In this document: positions 8,627 to 16,879 of the stretch, one piece after another | Numbering within the stretch: the stretch's first letter is position 1 | Layout of the letters: each line of letters begins with the position of its first letter | Assembly: GCA_015680635.1 (NCBI GenBank) | Contig: JAABOA010000131.1 | Coordinates: 1-16,879 of the forward strand | Origin: Lunasporangiospora selenospora | Taxonomy: Eukaryota > Mortierellomycota > Mortierellomycetes > Mortierellales > Mortierellaceae | Direction of reading: 5' to 3' | Length of the DNA: 16,879 nucleotides | The notes under the pieces: generated by a model | The model's input: the letters and a program-made list of their open reading frames with translations, nothing else | What the model was told of the DNA's origin: nothing | Database searches by the model: none | Program-made: the position numbers and the translations under genes

Positions 8627-9383
8627 TGTTTGACCGCTTGCACAGCATGAACTGATGGCTGCACTGCCATGGATCTTGTAAAGGCTACCCCAGAAATATC
8701 GATACCTCTGCTATGCCATGTTTGCTGTTTGGGCAGAGAAGGGGCGGGAATGAGGATTGCTGCTAGTAATGTCTCCTCCTTGCACGCTACTGCAAGGCAA
8801 GAAACTGGGAGAGTCCATGTGGCAGTGAATGCAATCTTGGATAAACAGGCGCCAGTCTAGTATCCGGTGCCCTTTCCCCCTACATCTCTCGAATGCTTCA
8901 GGAAAAAGAACAAGTTGCGCCCACATTCGAGTGCAGATTCCAGGGATGCAATGCTGCAGTTGTGAAGACGTCGCAAACAAGACATGCATTGACCAATCTC
9001 GTCCAGGCATCGAATGCATTGGTCATGTACGTCTGATATGCGGGTGTGGGCAACCGAGTACCAGACCGTGATGTTGCACCCAAGTGACTAGCAACTTTGC
9101 TGCTGAATACCATGGAGAAACCAGGAGGTCCGCCCGAGCATCATGCAAAGTGCCGAAAGTCGCCCTCAACCGGGCTCCTGACGATCTGACCGACAGGAGA
9201 GAATGCCCTTGACTCTGTTCGAGCGGGCCTGTCTTTGTCCCGACAGACGCGCAGAGCGGATCTAGCCTGTGGCCGTGCGATGCATATCCAACTATTTGCT
9301 GGGGGAACCCCTTGTCCAGTCTCGTCTCTCTGCGCATCATCCTGCTCATTGATTCGTACATACACTTTCATCCATTCCATCTG
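8627..9383. other. Intergenic stretch without recognisable features
   Basis: Several open frames occur on both strands (for example 8669-8860, 8829-9071 and the minus strand at 9023-9361), but none shows motifs, splice continuity or a good start context. The base composition shifts from AT-rich to GC-richer here, which marks the right edge of the AT-rich island. A right end of the hAT element may lie near 8630-8700 but is not identifiable by eye. Confidence 0.4.
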
Positions 9384-9655
9384 CTCATTTCTCTCCTTCT
9401 TCTCCTTCTGTCTCTCCTTCTCTCGCTCTCTCTCTCTCTCTTCATCCTCTTCTCTTCATCCCTTCACCACACGTTTCTCGGTAGCTGGACTTTTATTAGT
9501 CTCTCCATCCATCCCTTTGATCTACTCTTCTCTTTCGACTCATCCATCCATTCTTCCCATTCTTCCCATCTCCTACCTCTCCTCATCCTCTCCAGGCTCT
9601 GTGAATATATTTCTATATATTTCTTTGACCAGACCTGCTCTTGTGCTCGTCTTCT
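9384..9655 (+). promoter_or_regulatory. CT-rich leader/core promoter upstream of the kinase gene
   Basis: Almost purely pyrimidine DNA with (TC)n near 9421-9441 and repeated TTCATCC and CATCCATCC words. Similar tracts precede the other GC-richer genes of the window. It ends at a good donor (TCT|GTAAGT at 9656), which suggests it is 5'UTR exon 1 of the kinase transcript. Confidence 0.4.
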
Positions 9656-10194
9656 GTAAGTGACAATGTCTTTCACCTCAATTCTACTCTCCTGGTCACC
9701 TCCTGCTGATGCTGCATCCACCTCGACACGGAGCTGGAGAACCAGCGCGACTCACGCCAGCATGTCCCAGTCAAAAAGAACGTTGCAACTGTAAAAGTCA
9801 ATACAGTCGAAACCTTAACTCTCTGTCTCTGTTTTGCTGGGCTACACCGTCCTTGGTGGGGTTGTCGCCCGTCAGTGAATGACAGATTTTCTGTTCTTGC
9901 AGGGCAGAGAGGACATTCCCAGGGATGTTGTCTATCGCCACTCACTTGCGACCACGCAACCTCGCAACCACACAACAGCACAACCACGCATCCACATAAC
10001 CATGCAACCACGCTACCAGGGCATGTTTGCCTCCTCTATTGGCTCCAGTCGAGTGGCTGCAGCAACATTGCTGGGTCGTGTTGCTTTGACTGCGACACAA
10101 GGCGGGACCCCTCACTCCTTGTGTCACTTGTCTGTGTCCCATTGTGAGGCTCATTGTTGAGTGTGAGATCTGACCTGGTGTTTATCGACCATAG
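9656..10194 (+). other. Possible 5'UTR intron of the kinase gene
   Basis: GTAAGT directly follows the CT-rich tract, and an ATAG acceptor lies at 10191-10194, 88 nt before the chosen ATG. The implied intron (539 nt) is longer than the coding introns here. Short open frames inside, such as an ATG at 9666 with about 40 codons, have no recognisable content. RNA evidence is lacking. Confidence 0.3.
9947..10016 (+). repeat. Degenerate tandem repeat of an AACCACGC-like unit
   Basis: About 70 nt made of imperfect copies of AACCACGC/AACCACAC spaced 8-10 nt apart, purine-poor and G-poor. It lies within the presumed 5'UTR intron. Possibly low-complexity drift. Confidence 0.45.
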
Positions 10195-10282
10195 GCACGA
10201 CAGCTCAAGCTCGACTTTTCTGCCCATCCGACACCTGCTTTCTGTTCTCCCCTTTTCTCCCAACTCGCGTCCTTCCTCGGCC

Positions 10283-12002
10283 ATGGCCAATCCCCTCTCA
10301 TTATGCTGTGGCAAGCGCGCCCCAGAGACTGCTCCCCAGCAGAAATCCGCGACGACATCCGTCGTTTCAACAGCGCCAACGGTCACACCCGCGCCGAGTA
10401 CCGCTGCGCTTATCGATGCGAATGGCCAGGCCATTGTCCGTGAGGCCGATACTGTCGCAAAGGCCTCCTCCACAGGCACCCCTCAGGACTCTTCGATTGT
10501 CGCCTCTGCCAGCCAACCCGCGCCTGGATTCCTCAAGCGCCTCTCAACCCACCTTTCAACTCTCACCAGCACTGGAACCAAGGGAAAGGCTGACTCGGTC
10601 GAACAGGGCCTTCAGCACTTTGACGTGCCCCTTTCGGCAGAAGACAGAAGGGTGTTGTTGGAGAGCGAGATTCCATCCAAGGAGATTGAGAATTTGTCCA
10701 TCGGGGTCGATGCAGGCGGCATGGGTATTATCCACCGCGCAGAGTGGAAGGGCATCCAGGTCGCCATCAAGGAAGCCTCGGCCCATGTCATAGCCAAAGA
10801 AGTAAGTCAAGTTTCAACAATTCTGTCCTGCATTCCCTCTGTGTCAAGGTGCTTTGGGCACCTGCGCCTTATTTCAGAGTGCAACCACAACAACACAAAG
10901 TGGTGGCACAAACACAGGAAAGCTCCTTTTTGTGTTTGATAACCTGCATGTATATTGACAGAGTGCTATTGTGTCTCTACTCCTCCACTCAAGGTTGAGA
11001 TCTATAGGCGAGTCAAGGGTTGTGAAGGTGTGGTAGAGTTCCTTGGCGTGACTTGCCCAAAAGAGCTTGACAAGGTCTGTATTGTTACCAGGTATGCCGA
11101 GCAAGGATCCCTTGCCTGGTACCTCAAGACCGAGTACCAAAACTTGACCTGGAACGACAAGCTTCGGTTAGCATCTCAGATAACCTCGAGCATTGAGCGT
11201 CTCCACCAGGAGGGTATCTTCCATCGCGACCTGCACGGAGGCAATATCCTGATCAGTGCTGAAGGCAATGCCTTGCTAACCGACTTTGGTGCGAGCACCA
11301 TCATGGAGGAGCGAATGGTCCGTAACATTGATTTGTATGGCATCAAGGAAACGGTGGTGCCTGATCAAGGGTCCAAGTTCATTAGCAAAACGATTGAGCT
11401 CCCCACCAGCTCAGATTCCAGCAAGCCAAAGACAGCTCTCGAGCAAGAGACGCGCGGCGATCCTTTGATTGGAGTGATGGCCTATATCGCACCGGAGCGA
11501 TTCCGCGACCCCAAGTTCTTTGATGCCAAGTGTGATATTTACTCACTGGGCGTCCTTTTGTGGGAGCTGACCACGGGACACTCTGCATTCGCAAAGGTAC
11601 CACAGGATGTTCATTTGGCTGTCGCTATTCTGAACGGCAAGCGTGAGCTCTCTGTTGAGGATACGCCTGTAGAGTACAGGGAGTTGTATGAGCGATGCTG
11701 GGACACTGACCCAGCAAAGCGACCAGGCACCAGTGAAATCTCGAAGACATTGGCCAAAATCCGATCGAGTATGACACCCGAACAGTTGGCGGCAGCCCGA
11801 ACCCGTAACAACACCCAATTCGATTCATGTAAGTGTGGGCTCAGTGAGCGACCCAGAGATACTAGCAAAAGGTATGACATCAGTAGCTCAGTCTAACCCT
11901 CACTTTTTATTGCTCTTGGAATGTATAGTTGAGTTGTACCAGGACTCTTTGAGTATCCCACGTCCCACGTCCGATATCCAGCAGTACCTTATGTCAGAGT
12001 AA
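10283..12002 (+). CDS. TKL-like serine/threonine protein kinase, 475 aa
   Basis: Exons 10283-10801, 10994-11828 and 11929-12002 join in frame. The ATG is in a good context (GGCCATGG); the frame is open further upstream but has no ATG there. Residues 1-130 are low-complexity (S/T/A/P) with a Cys pair at 8-9 that could be lipidated. The kinase domain follows: glycine loop DAGGMG (first Gly of GxGxxG replaced by Asp), VAIK (K163), alpha-C Glu probably E175, HRDLHGGN (D252, N257), DFG (D270) and APE (339-341). The stretch from DFG to APE is about 70 residues, longer than usual, with a Ser/Thr/Lys-rich insert. The end of the domain reads CWDTDPAKRPG. All catalytic residues are present, so it should be active. 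The catalytic loop and tail resemble the expanded TKL-like kinases of Mucoromycota. Substrates unknown. Convergent with the monooxygenase gene. Confidence 0.9.
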
Positions 12003-12414
12003 AAATAAGTAAAGTAGTGTAATCATGTAGAAAAGAAAGAAAAAAAAAAGAAAAAAGAAATGAACAAACAGCCCAAAATGGTCTTTTGGAATATTGAAGG
12101 AGAGGGGGGGGGGAGGTATCACACCTGTTCACCAGTAGGGTGACTCGAGAGTATGTTGTTCGGTTGGTTGTGATGTGAATGTCTCTCATGGCTGGCCAAG
12201 GGTTCAGAAGACCTGATACTACGCCGTGAGAAATGTCGCCTTTGTCCGTTCGTTACAACTGTAACAGTTTCATCCTCCGCAGACGGTAGCAACAAGGGCG
12301 TTCGTGTTTTCTAGTTGATGTTTTTTTTTTATTCTCCTTGCAAATGATTCTCGTATTCAAGTCCTTTTGCTTTCTCTCTCACTCAATACATTTCACCACT
12401 CCTTGGTGCCTTGC
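12003..12414. other. Convergent 3' intergenic region (kinase and monooxygenase)
   Basis: Holds the 3'UTRs of the two convergent genes, an A-rich tract at about 12035-12060, a run of 10 G at 12104-12113 and a T-rich run at 12321-12330. No gene or RNA seen. Confidence 0.6.
12328..12333 (-). terminator. Likely polyadenylation signal of the monooxygenase gene
   Basis: AATAAA on the minus strand, about 82 nt after the stop at 12415 and followed by an A-rich run in the transcript direction. Confidence 0.5.
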
Positions 12415-14197
12415 CTAAACAGCGGCAGAATACTGCGACCGAAGAATACTCGTAAAGTTTTCGGGTCGGAACTTTCGGAGCCTCGACCAGTACTGAGAGC
12501 AGGTGCCCCACCAGAGTGCAGTCACCTTTCCATTCTCGTTTTGGTACCAGCTCCTGCAGTCTGTGGACCACACCATGCCTGCCATCTTTTTATCAACCTC
12601 ATCGAGGAACTCTTTGCAAGCCTTTGGTGTCACCTGAAGAGAGGCAATGTCATTCTCCATCATGTAAGAAATTCCCCGAATGGCATAGTCAACTTGGGCC
12701 TCAATCATATGCAAAACAGAGTTGTGGCCGAGAGTGGTGTTGGGACCCAACAAGAAGAAGAGGTTAGGGGCCAAGTCACTAGAAATTCCATAGAATGTGA
12801 CGGGGTCATGACCCCAGGACTTTGACAGGTCTACACCGTCCTTGCCAAAGACCAAATTCTGAGGCAACATGTCCTGAACCTGGAATCCAGTGGCGAGAAT
12901 CATGGCGTCAAACTCTTGAGTGGACCCATCCTTGAGGACAATACCATTGGGCTGAATTGACTGGATGCCCTCGGTGTGGATTTGGACGTGGCTCTTTGCG
13001 ACAGCAGGGTAATAATCTGATGCGACTGCGATACGGCGACAACCCATTTCGTACTGAGGCGTGAGCTTCTTTCGCAAGGCCTTGTCACGGATATGCCAAT
13101 AACGGAATGCCCAGGCATAGAACTGAAGTCCGTAACGGGCAATCTTGTGGCGGAATTTGGTACTAAAGGCCAGAAGCCTGACTTCGTGCACATAGTACTC
13201 AAACTTGTAGTTGATATGGTAGGCAAACGGGACATATTTGTAAAGTCCTAGCCAGAACGCATTATTCCGGCCATTGCTTCTTGGAATTAGGTAGGTGGGT
13301 GAGCGCTGGTAGTAGTCAAGGGTCTTGACCTTGTCCACAATTGAAGGAACAATTTGAATGGCGCTATGATGATCGAAAACGAAGAACATTAGGAAAAGTG
13401 AGCTTCCAGCTTGAGCCTCGTAACTCTGAGCCCAGCACGTGCGAGTTCCAGTAATATCCGGAGGCATGGCATAGTGGTTCAATATACCCAATGCCAAGTA
13501 AGGGTCCTTTCTTACCTGGCTCCACTGCCGACGATTGCTACGCGCTTGCCAGTCAGATCGTAATCGTGGTTCCACTGTGCGGTGTGCCACTTGGGTCCCT
13601 TAAAGGCACTAAACTCTTCAGGGATCTTTGGGATACGAAGGGGTCCCATTCCAGAAAAGACAATATCCGCCTTTGTCTCGGTAATCTCGCCAGTGTTGAG
13701 GTTTTTGTGGGTGATGGACCATTTCTGGAGACTGTCCTCCCATTGAACCTTGGTTACCTCGGTACGGAAGCTAATCTTTTTGTAAAGGTCGTGCTTCTGA
13801 GCCGTGCGGCGCATGTACTCCCAAATCTCCTTTTGGCCAGCAAAGGCCCTGGACCACTCATAGTTGGGCTCGAATGTGAACTGGTAATTGATCGACTTGA
13901 CATCACAGGCGCAGCCAGGGTAGGTGTTGGCCCACCAGGTACCGCCCAATTCCGGCTCGAGTTCAAAGATTTGGTACGAAAAAAGGTTCAGTTCTGTCTG
14001 TAGGCGAATTGCAGCGCAGAGTCCCGAGAATCTAATACAGGGCAGGGAAAGTAGCGTGGTCAGCGGGCAGGCGGCAATTGGGACGAAAGATTCGATGGAA
14101 TGTGGCTCGGGAGGTATGAGGGATTGATATCCTACCCAGCCCCGATAATGCACACGGTTGGCGTGGTGCCATCCTTGTATGTCTTGGTGAGGCCCAT
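12415..14197 (-). CDS. Flavin-dependent monooxygenase, Baeyer-Villiger type, 508 aa
   Basis: Exons 14197-14136, 14031-13516 and 13363-12415 join in frame. The N-terminal FAD Rossmann motif is G-A-G-F-S-G (residues 19-24). GGTWWANTYPGCACDV is the family's GGTW..N.YPG..CD block. FKGPKWHTAQW (164-174) fits the Baeyer-Villiger fingerprint FxGxxxHxxxW, with His170 in place. A second Rossmann motif VGSGAS (188-193) should bind NADPH. DAMILATGF is the conserved ATG motif. Length is normal for the family (about 500-550). Such enzymes use NADPH and O2 to turn ketones into esters or lactones, or oxidise heteroatoms; the substrate cannot be told from sequence. No signal peptide or clear membrane anchor. 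The leader is pyrimidine-rich on the coding strand. Both Rossmann motifs are interrupted by phase-2 introns. Motifs are intact, so it is probably functional. Confidence 0.92.
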
Positions 14198-15048
14198 ATT
14201 ATGAGAGGTTGCTCGAGGAAACGGATGAGAGAATGGATGAAGGGGTAATGATGAATGGGTGAGATGCAGTGAGAGCGAAGGAAAGGAAAGGAGCACAAAG
14301 AAGCGATGTGTACGGCGCAATCTACAAACAGATGTAGATGAGATAAATAAAAAAAACTCATCCAGACAAGATGAACACTAAGCGGGTGAGCTCATTCAAT
14401 TCCACGAGCCGAAGGGGTGCCGAGACAAGGTTTAGTGCGGTGTCCGGAACCACATTTTAACTGTATCTATGACGGGAGACTTGCTCGCGTCCCTACTGCT
14501 CACAAGAAAAAAGGGACATGATGCTGCACAGATTCCACCCAGGACAGTGCAGGCGACTGGCAGCAATGTTGAAAGGAGTCTTTTCCTCAGAGAAGCGCGC
14601 AGAAGCGAACCAATCCGAATGCAGGCCCGAAGGATGCGATGGGCACTGTGATCGGAGAGAGCCAAGGATTGGGTCAGCCTGTAGCACGACAGTGCAGTTC
14701 AGTACGATCGAAATTCCAGTCAGTATGTATCTAGATCCAGAGGGCAGTGGATGTGGCAATGACGGGGCACAGCTCAGGACTATCTGCCGTGGTAAGATTT
14801 AGTAGCCAGACCAGTCAAACTGGACAGAGAGACGCGTTCAGGGATATTGTCGGTCTTTCTTTATCAAAACCTGTCCTGTCCTATCCTGTCCTCGCCCAGT
14901 TGCAACGGCGTGACTCTGCCCCCTTTTATTTTCGACTTCTCACGGCCCACAGCCCGTCCACCACACACCATCGCATTCCACTCATCCTCATCCTCATCCT
15001 CATCCTCATCCTCATCCTCATCCTCATCCTCATCATCACTCAGCAGAG
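14198..15048. promoter_or_regulatory. Divergent promoter region (monooxygenase / EF-hand protein)
   Basis: About 850 bp between two divergent starts. The part next to the monooxygenase (14198-14340) is pyrimidine-rich on the minus strand with CTCATCC and TTCATCC words. The part next to the EF-hand gene has CCTGTCC repeats at about 14872-14893 and a CTCATC microsatellite. The middle (14360-14870) shows open frames on both strands but no coding character. Confidence 0.45.
14981..15034 (+). repeat. (CTCATC)9 microsatellite in the EF-hand gene leader
   Basis: Nine perfect copies of the hexamer, ending 14 nt before the ATG at 15049, so almost certainly in the 5'UTR. Being purely non-coding, its copy number can vary without changing the protein. 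Confidence 0.85.
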
Positions 15049-15724
15049 ATGCATCCAGAAGAAATCAAGGAAGCTTTCGACCTCTTCGACCCAACCGGCA
15101 CCGGCACTATCCAGCCAAAGGCCTTTCAAGACGTTGTTGACGTACTGATATGATTGATTGGGTGCACTGTCAATGCCTATAGTCAGGTTTACTACCCTAT
15201 ACACTATTTTGTCTCTCATACGCTTCTTCTCTGTCTCTCTCTCTCCTTCTCTCCGAAATAGACACTCGGAGATGACGACCTAAAGAGAACAATCAAAATC
15301 CCAACCCACCCAATCGACTATAACGAGTTCAGTTCCCTGATGAACAAGTACAGCAGTAACCGAGCCCACGACCCAGAGGAGCCCTACCGTTACGCTTTCC
15401 AATCTATCAACAGGGATGGTTCGGGTCGTATCTCTGCCCAGGAATTAAGGGTCGCCATCCATTCCTTCCTTGGGCCCAATGCGCTCTCCGAGGTACTTCA
15501 GAGTGTCTAAACGAGACTCAGTAGCGTGTGCCGTCTTTTTTTGTTCATGTTGCTGCTACTCTGCCTCTCTCCTAATCACTCGGTCCCCTTCCTTGCTATA
15601 GGCCGACATTGATGAGATCATCAGGGAGGCAGATGTCTCTGGAGCAGGAGGCATCACATTCGAAGAGTTCCTGAAAGTGATGCACAAGAGCGAGAAGAAG
15701 CGCCGTGGCGAGACCGTCCTCTGA
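15049..15724 (+). CDS. EF-hand protein, calmodulin/centrin-like, 148 aa
   Basis: Exons 15049-15141, 15262-15492 and 15602-15724, all phase 0, give 148 residues, the size of calmodulin. The start EEIKEAFDLFD is the classic first helix. Loop 1 (14-25, DPTGTGTIQPKA) lacks acidic residues at positions 3, 5 and 12. The second hand (about 34-58) has lost a recognisable loop. Loop 3 (81-92, NRDGSGRISAQE) keeps the key ligands. Loop 4 (119-130, DVSGAGGITFEE) keeps D1 and E12 but lacks acids at 3 and 5. So calcium binding is best supported for hand 3, weaker for hand 4. The basic tail (KSEKKRRG) is not calmodulin-like. Likely a divergent calmodulin- or centrin-type calcium sensor, or a myosin light-chain-like adaptor; I cannot choose among them by eye. 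Divergent from the monooxygenase gene. Confidence 0.88.
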
Positions 15725-16234
15725 GCCAGGCTGCATGACTGCTTATTTTAGCAGGGACAAAGAACGCGTAAGCCCGAGATAGAGTGGGTTGGATTCGGTA
15801 GGGAAGGATGTTTGTAGACAATCGGTTGCGTCCATAGTATGGCATGGCGGTAGGGGGGGCCAACCCTCGGCACGCGACTTGAAGAGTCCTCCGACTGTCC
15901 TAGAAGGTCGGGTCGGGTGGTCATGGCGCCCCATCCAGTGCAAGAGGGCCACTGAAAGTAAATAAACAAGACAGGTGTAATTTTGTGGATGTGGTGGTGG
16001 TGCTGCTGGATAAATAAGAGCCGGGCAGTGCAGGTTTCTACGCCTTTCTTTTCCATTCATTCCATTTCCACATTGACAAAGCCCACTCTCTCACACGTTC
16101 ATTCTCTCATCCTCTCATCCTCTCATCCCCTCATCCTCTCCTACATACACATTCACTCACATCCACCATTCTCTTCTTGCCAGCACATTCTCTCTCTCTC
16201 TCTCTCCGACCCTAGTGTCGCCAATCCTTCCACA
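15725..16234. promoter_or_regulatory. Intergenic region and CT-rich leader of the last gene
   Basis: The first half carries the 3'UTR of the EF-hand gene. An ATAAATAA at 16010-16017 could be a TATA-like element. From about 16040 to 16230 the plus strand is pyrimidine-rich, including four copies of an 8-nt CTCTCATC unit at 16104-16135 (one with a C/T change) and a (TC)n run at 16191-16206. The latter two are probably 5'UTR. Confidence 0.45.
15961..15966 (+). terminator. Possible polyadenylation signal of the EF-hand gene
   Basis: AATAAA about 237 nt after the stop at 15724. It is close to the next promoter, so the assignment is uncertain. Confidence 0.3.
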
Positions 16235-16772
16235 ATGTCGAAACAGTCCCTTGACGAGTACCTTGAGCTGGACCAACTGCTAGAGTCCCAGGCCGCTACC
16301 GACAGCCTGTTTTCATTCCTCTTCGGCCCCGAGGACCTTGTCTCTCTTGGGAACAGTCTGGATCTCTCGTCCTTGACCATCCCGCTAGACACCATCGACA
16401 CCCTTGACTCAGTATCGCCTGTGGTACAGACATCGACCGATCCAATGTTTGAGCAAGTGCTCCTGGACGAAAAGGAGAAGGATATCCGTTCCTTAATGGC
16501 CCACAACATGCTGCTGCAACAGGAGAAGGAGATGGCCGTCCAAGCCCAGAATCCTCCTCCAGTTGCCCCTCCAACCCCCACCAGTCCAGCACCGAGCCTC
16601 TCCAACGATGCCCTGGTACAGCTTCTCACATCCCATGCAAACTCAACGGCCTTGAGCTCCAACTGCAGCTCTGCTGTTCCAGACAGCACAGCCCGCACTG
16701 AGAAGCAGCCTTTGTCGCTCCCCTCCATCCCCTCCATCCCCTCCAGCGCTACAGTTACTGCTAACACACAGA
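16235..16772 (+). CDS. First exon of an acidic, proline/serine-rich protein, possibly a transcription regulator (partial)
   Basis: ATG at 16235 in the context CACAATG starts a 179-codon exon that ends at a GTATGT donor (16773), after which the frame closes within two codons. The gene runs off the right edge. Residues 1-65 are acidic and leucine-rich (SLDEYLELDQLLES), like an activation domain. Residues about 70-105 are charged and helical (DEKEKDIRSLMAHNMLLQQEKE). Residues about 105-179 are P/S/T-rich with a PSIPSIPS repeat. No DNA-binding domain is in the window; one such as a bZIP or zinc finger could follow in later exons. The upstream open frame back to 15983 is tract-derived low complexity and probably leader. 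I do not recognise the protein. Confidence 0.65.
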
Positions 16773-16879
16773 GTATGTGAACATTCTTAAAAGTATTGAC
16801 ACGTTCATGGTAGTTCGTAGAAGCGGACTCTCACCTGTCTTCCTTTCTGGAAATACGGAATAGTTGCTGTCCTGATCGA

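Noticed and set aside
8630-9100. Possible right terminal inverted repeat of the hAT element
   Set aside because: I compared the flanks by eye and found no convincing matching ends or 8-bp duplication.
9235-9663. Plus-strand open frames of 115-142 codons rich in S, L, F
   Set aside because: They are translations of the CT-rich leader tract; similar frames arise in any (TC)n sequence.
13491-14003. 170-codon plus-strand open frame
   Set aside because: It is antisense to the second exon of the monooxygenase, which carries the family motifs.
14432-14802. Overlapping open frames on both strands in the divergent promoter
   Set aside because: None has a good start context, motif or splice continuity; lengths (up to 94 codons) are expected by chance in GC-richer DNA.
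16153-16767. 204-codon minus-strand open frame
   Set aside because: It mirrors the S/P-rich first exon on the plus strand; composition is low complexity, and the plus strand has the better start and donor.
1-16879. tRNA, rRNA or CRISPR content
   Set aside because: No stretch showed tRNA arms with a T-loop motif in a fitting frame, rRNA-like sequence, or regularly spaced identical repeats.

Overview
The window looks like a piece of a fungal nuclear genome, most likely an early-diverging fungus of the Mortierella type. The genes are separated by a few hundred to about a thousand bases. Most are interrupted by short GT-AG introns of roughly 80-190 nt, and several leaders are pyrimidine-rich. 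The gene content (PUF60-type splicing factor, HSPA12-type Hsp70, TKL-like kinase with an HRDLHGGN catalytic loop, Baeyer-Villiger-type flavoprotein) fits that group. The placement is an inference from gene style, not from a marker gene. Exon structures were assembled by hand from splice sites and reading-frame continuity.

Layout. (1) 1-1829, minus strand: 5' part of a PUF60-like splicing factor gene (RRM1 and the start of RRM2), with its 3' end probably outside the left edge. (2) 2493-3599, minus strand: an intronless gene for a 368-residue coiled-coil protein of a family I do not recognise. (3) 3600-4727: an AT-rich divergent intergenic region with direct and inverted repeats and a TATA box. 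(4) 4728-6728, plus strand: a four-exon HSPA12-type Hsp70-like ATPase (574 aa). (5) About 7127-8626, plus strand: a decayed hAT transposase. (6) 8627-10282: a long non-coding stretch with a CT-rich leader and possibly a 5'UTR intron. (7) 10283-12002, plus strand: a three-exon protein kinase (475 aa). (8) 12415-14197, minus strand: a three-exon Baeyer-Villiger-type flavin monooxygenase (508 aa), convergent with the kinase. (9) 15049-15724, plus strand: a three-exon, four-EF-hand calmodulin/centrin-like protein (148 aa), divergent from the monooxygenase. (10) 16235 to the right edge, plus strand: first exon of an acidic/proline-serine-rich protein, possibly a transcription regulator.

Two compartments are visible. 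The middle (about 2100-8600) is AT-richer and holds the coiled-coil gene, the Hsp70-like gene with its repeat-bearing upstream region, and the dead hAT element. It looks like an accessory island. The rest is GC-richer, and its genes have CT-rich leaders carrying CTCATCC/TTCATCC words. The candidate for something new is the head-to-head pair of the unknown coiled-coil protein and the HSPA12-type ATPase; a functional link between them is only a hypothesis. No RNA genes or CRISPR arrays were found.
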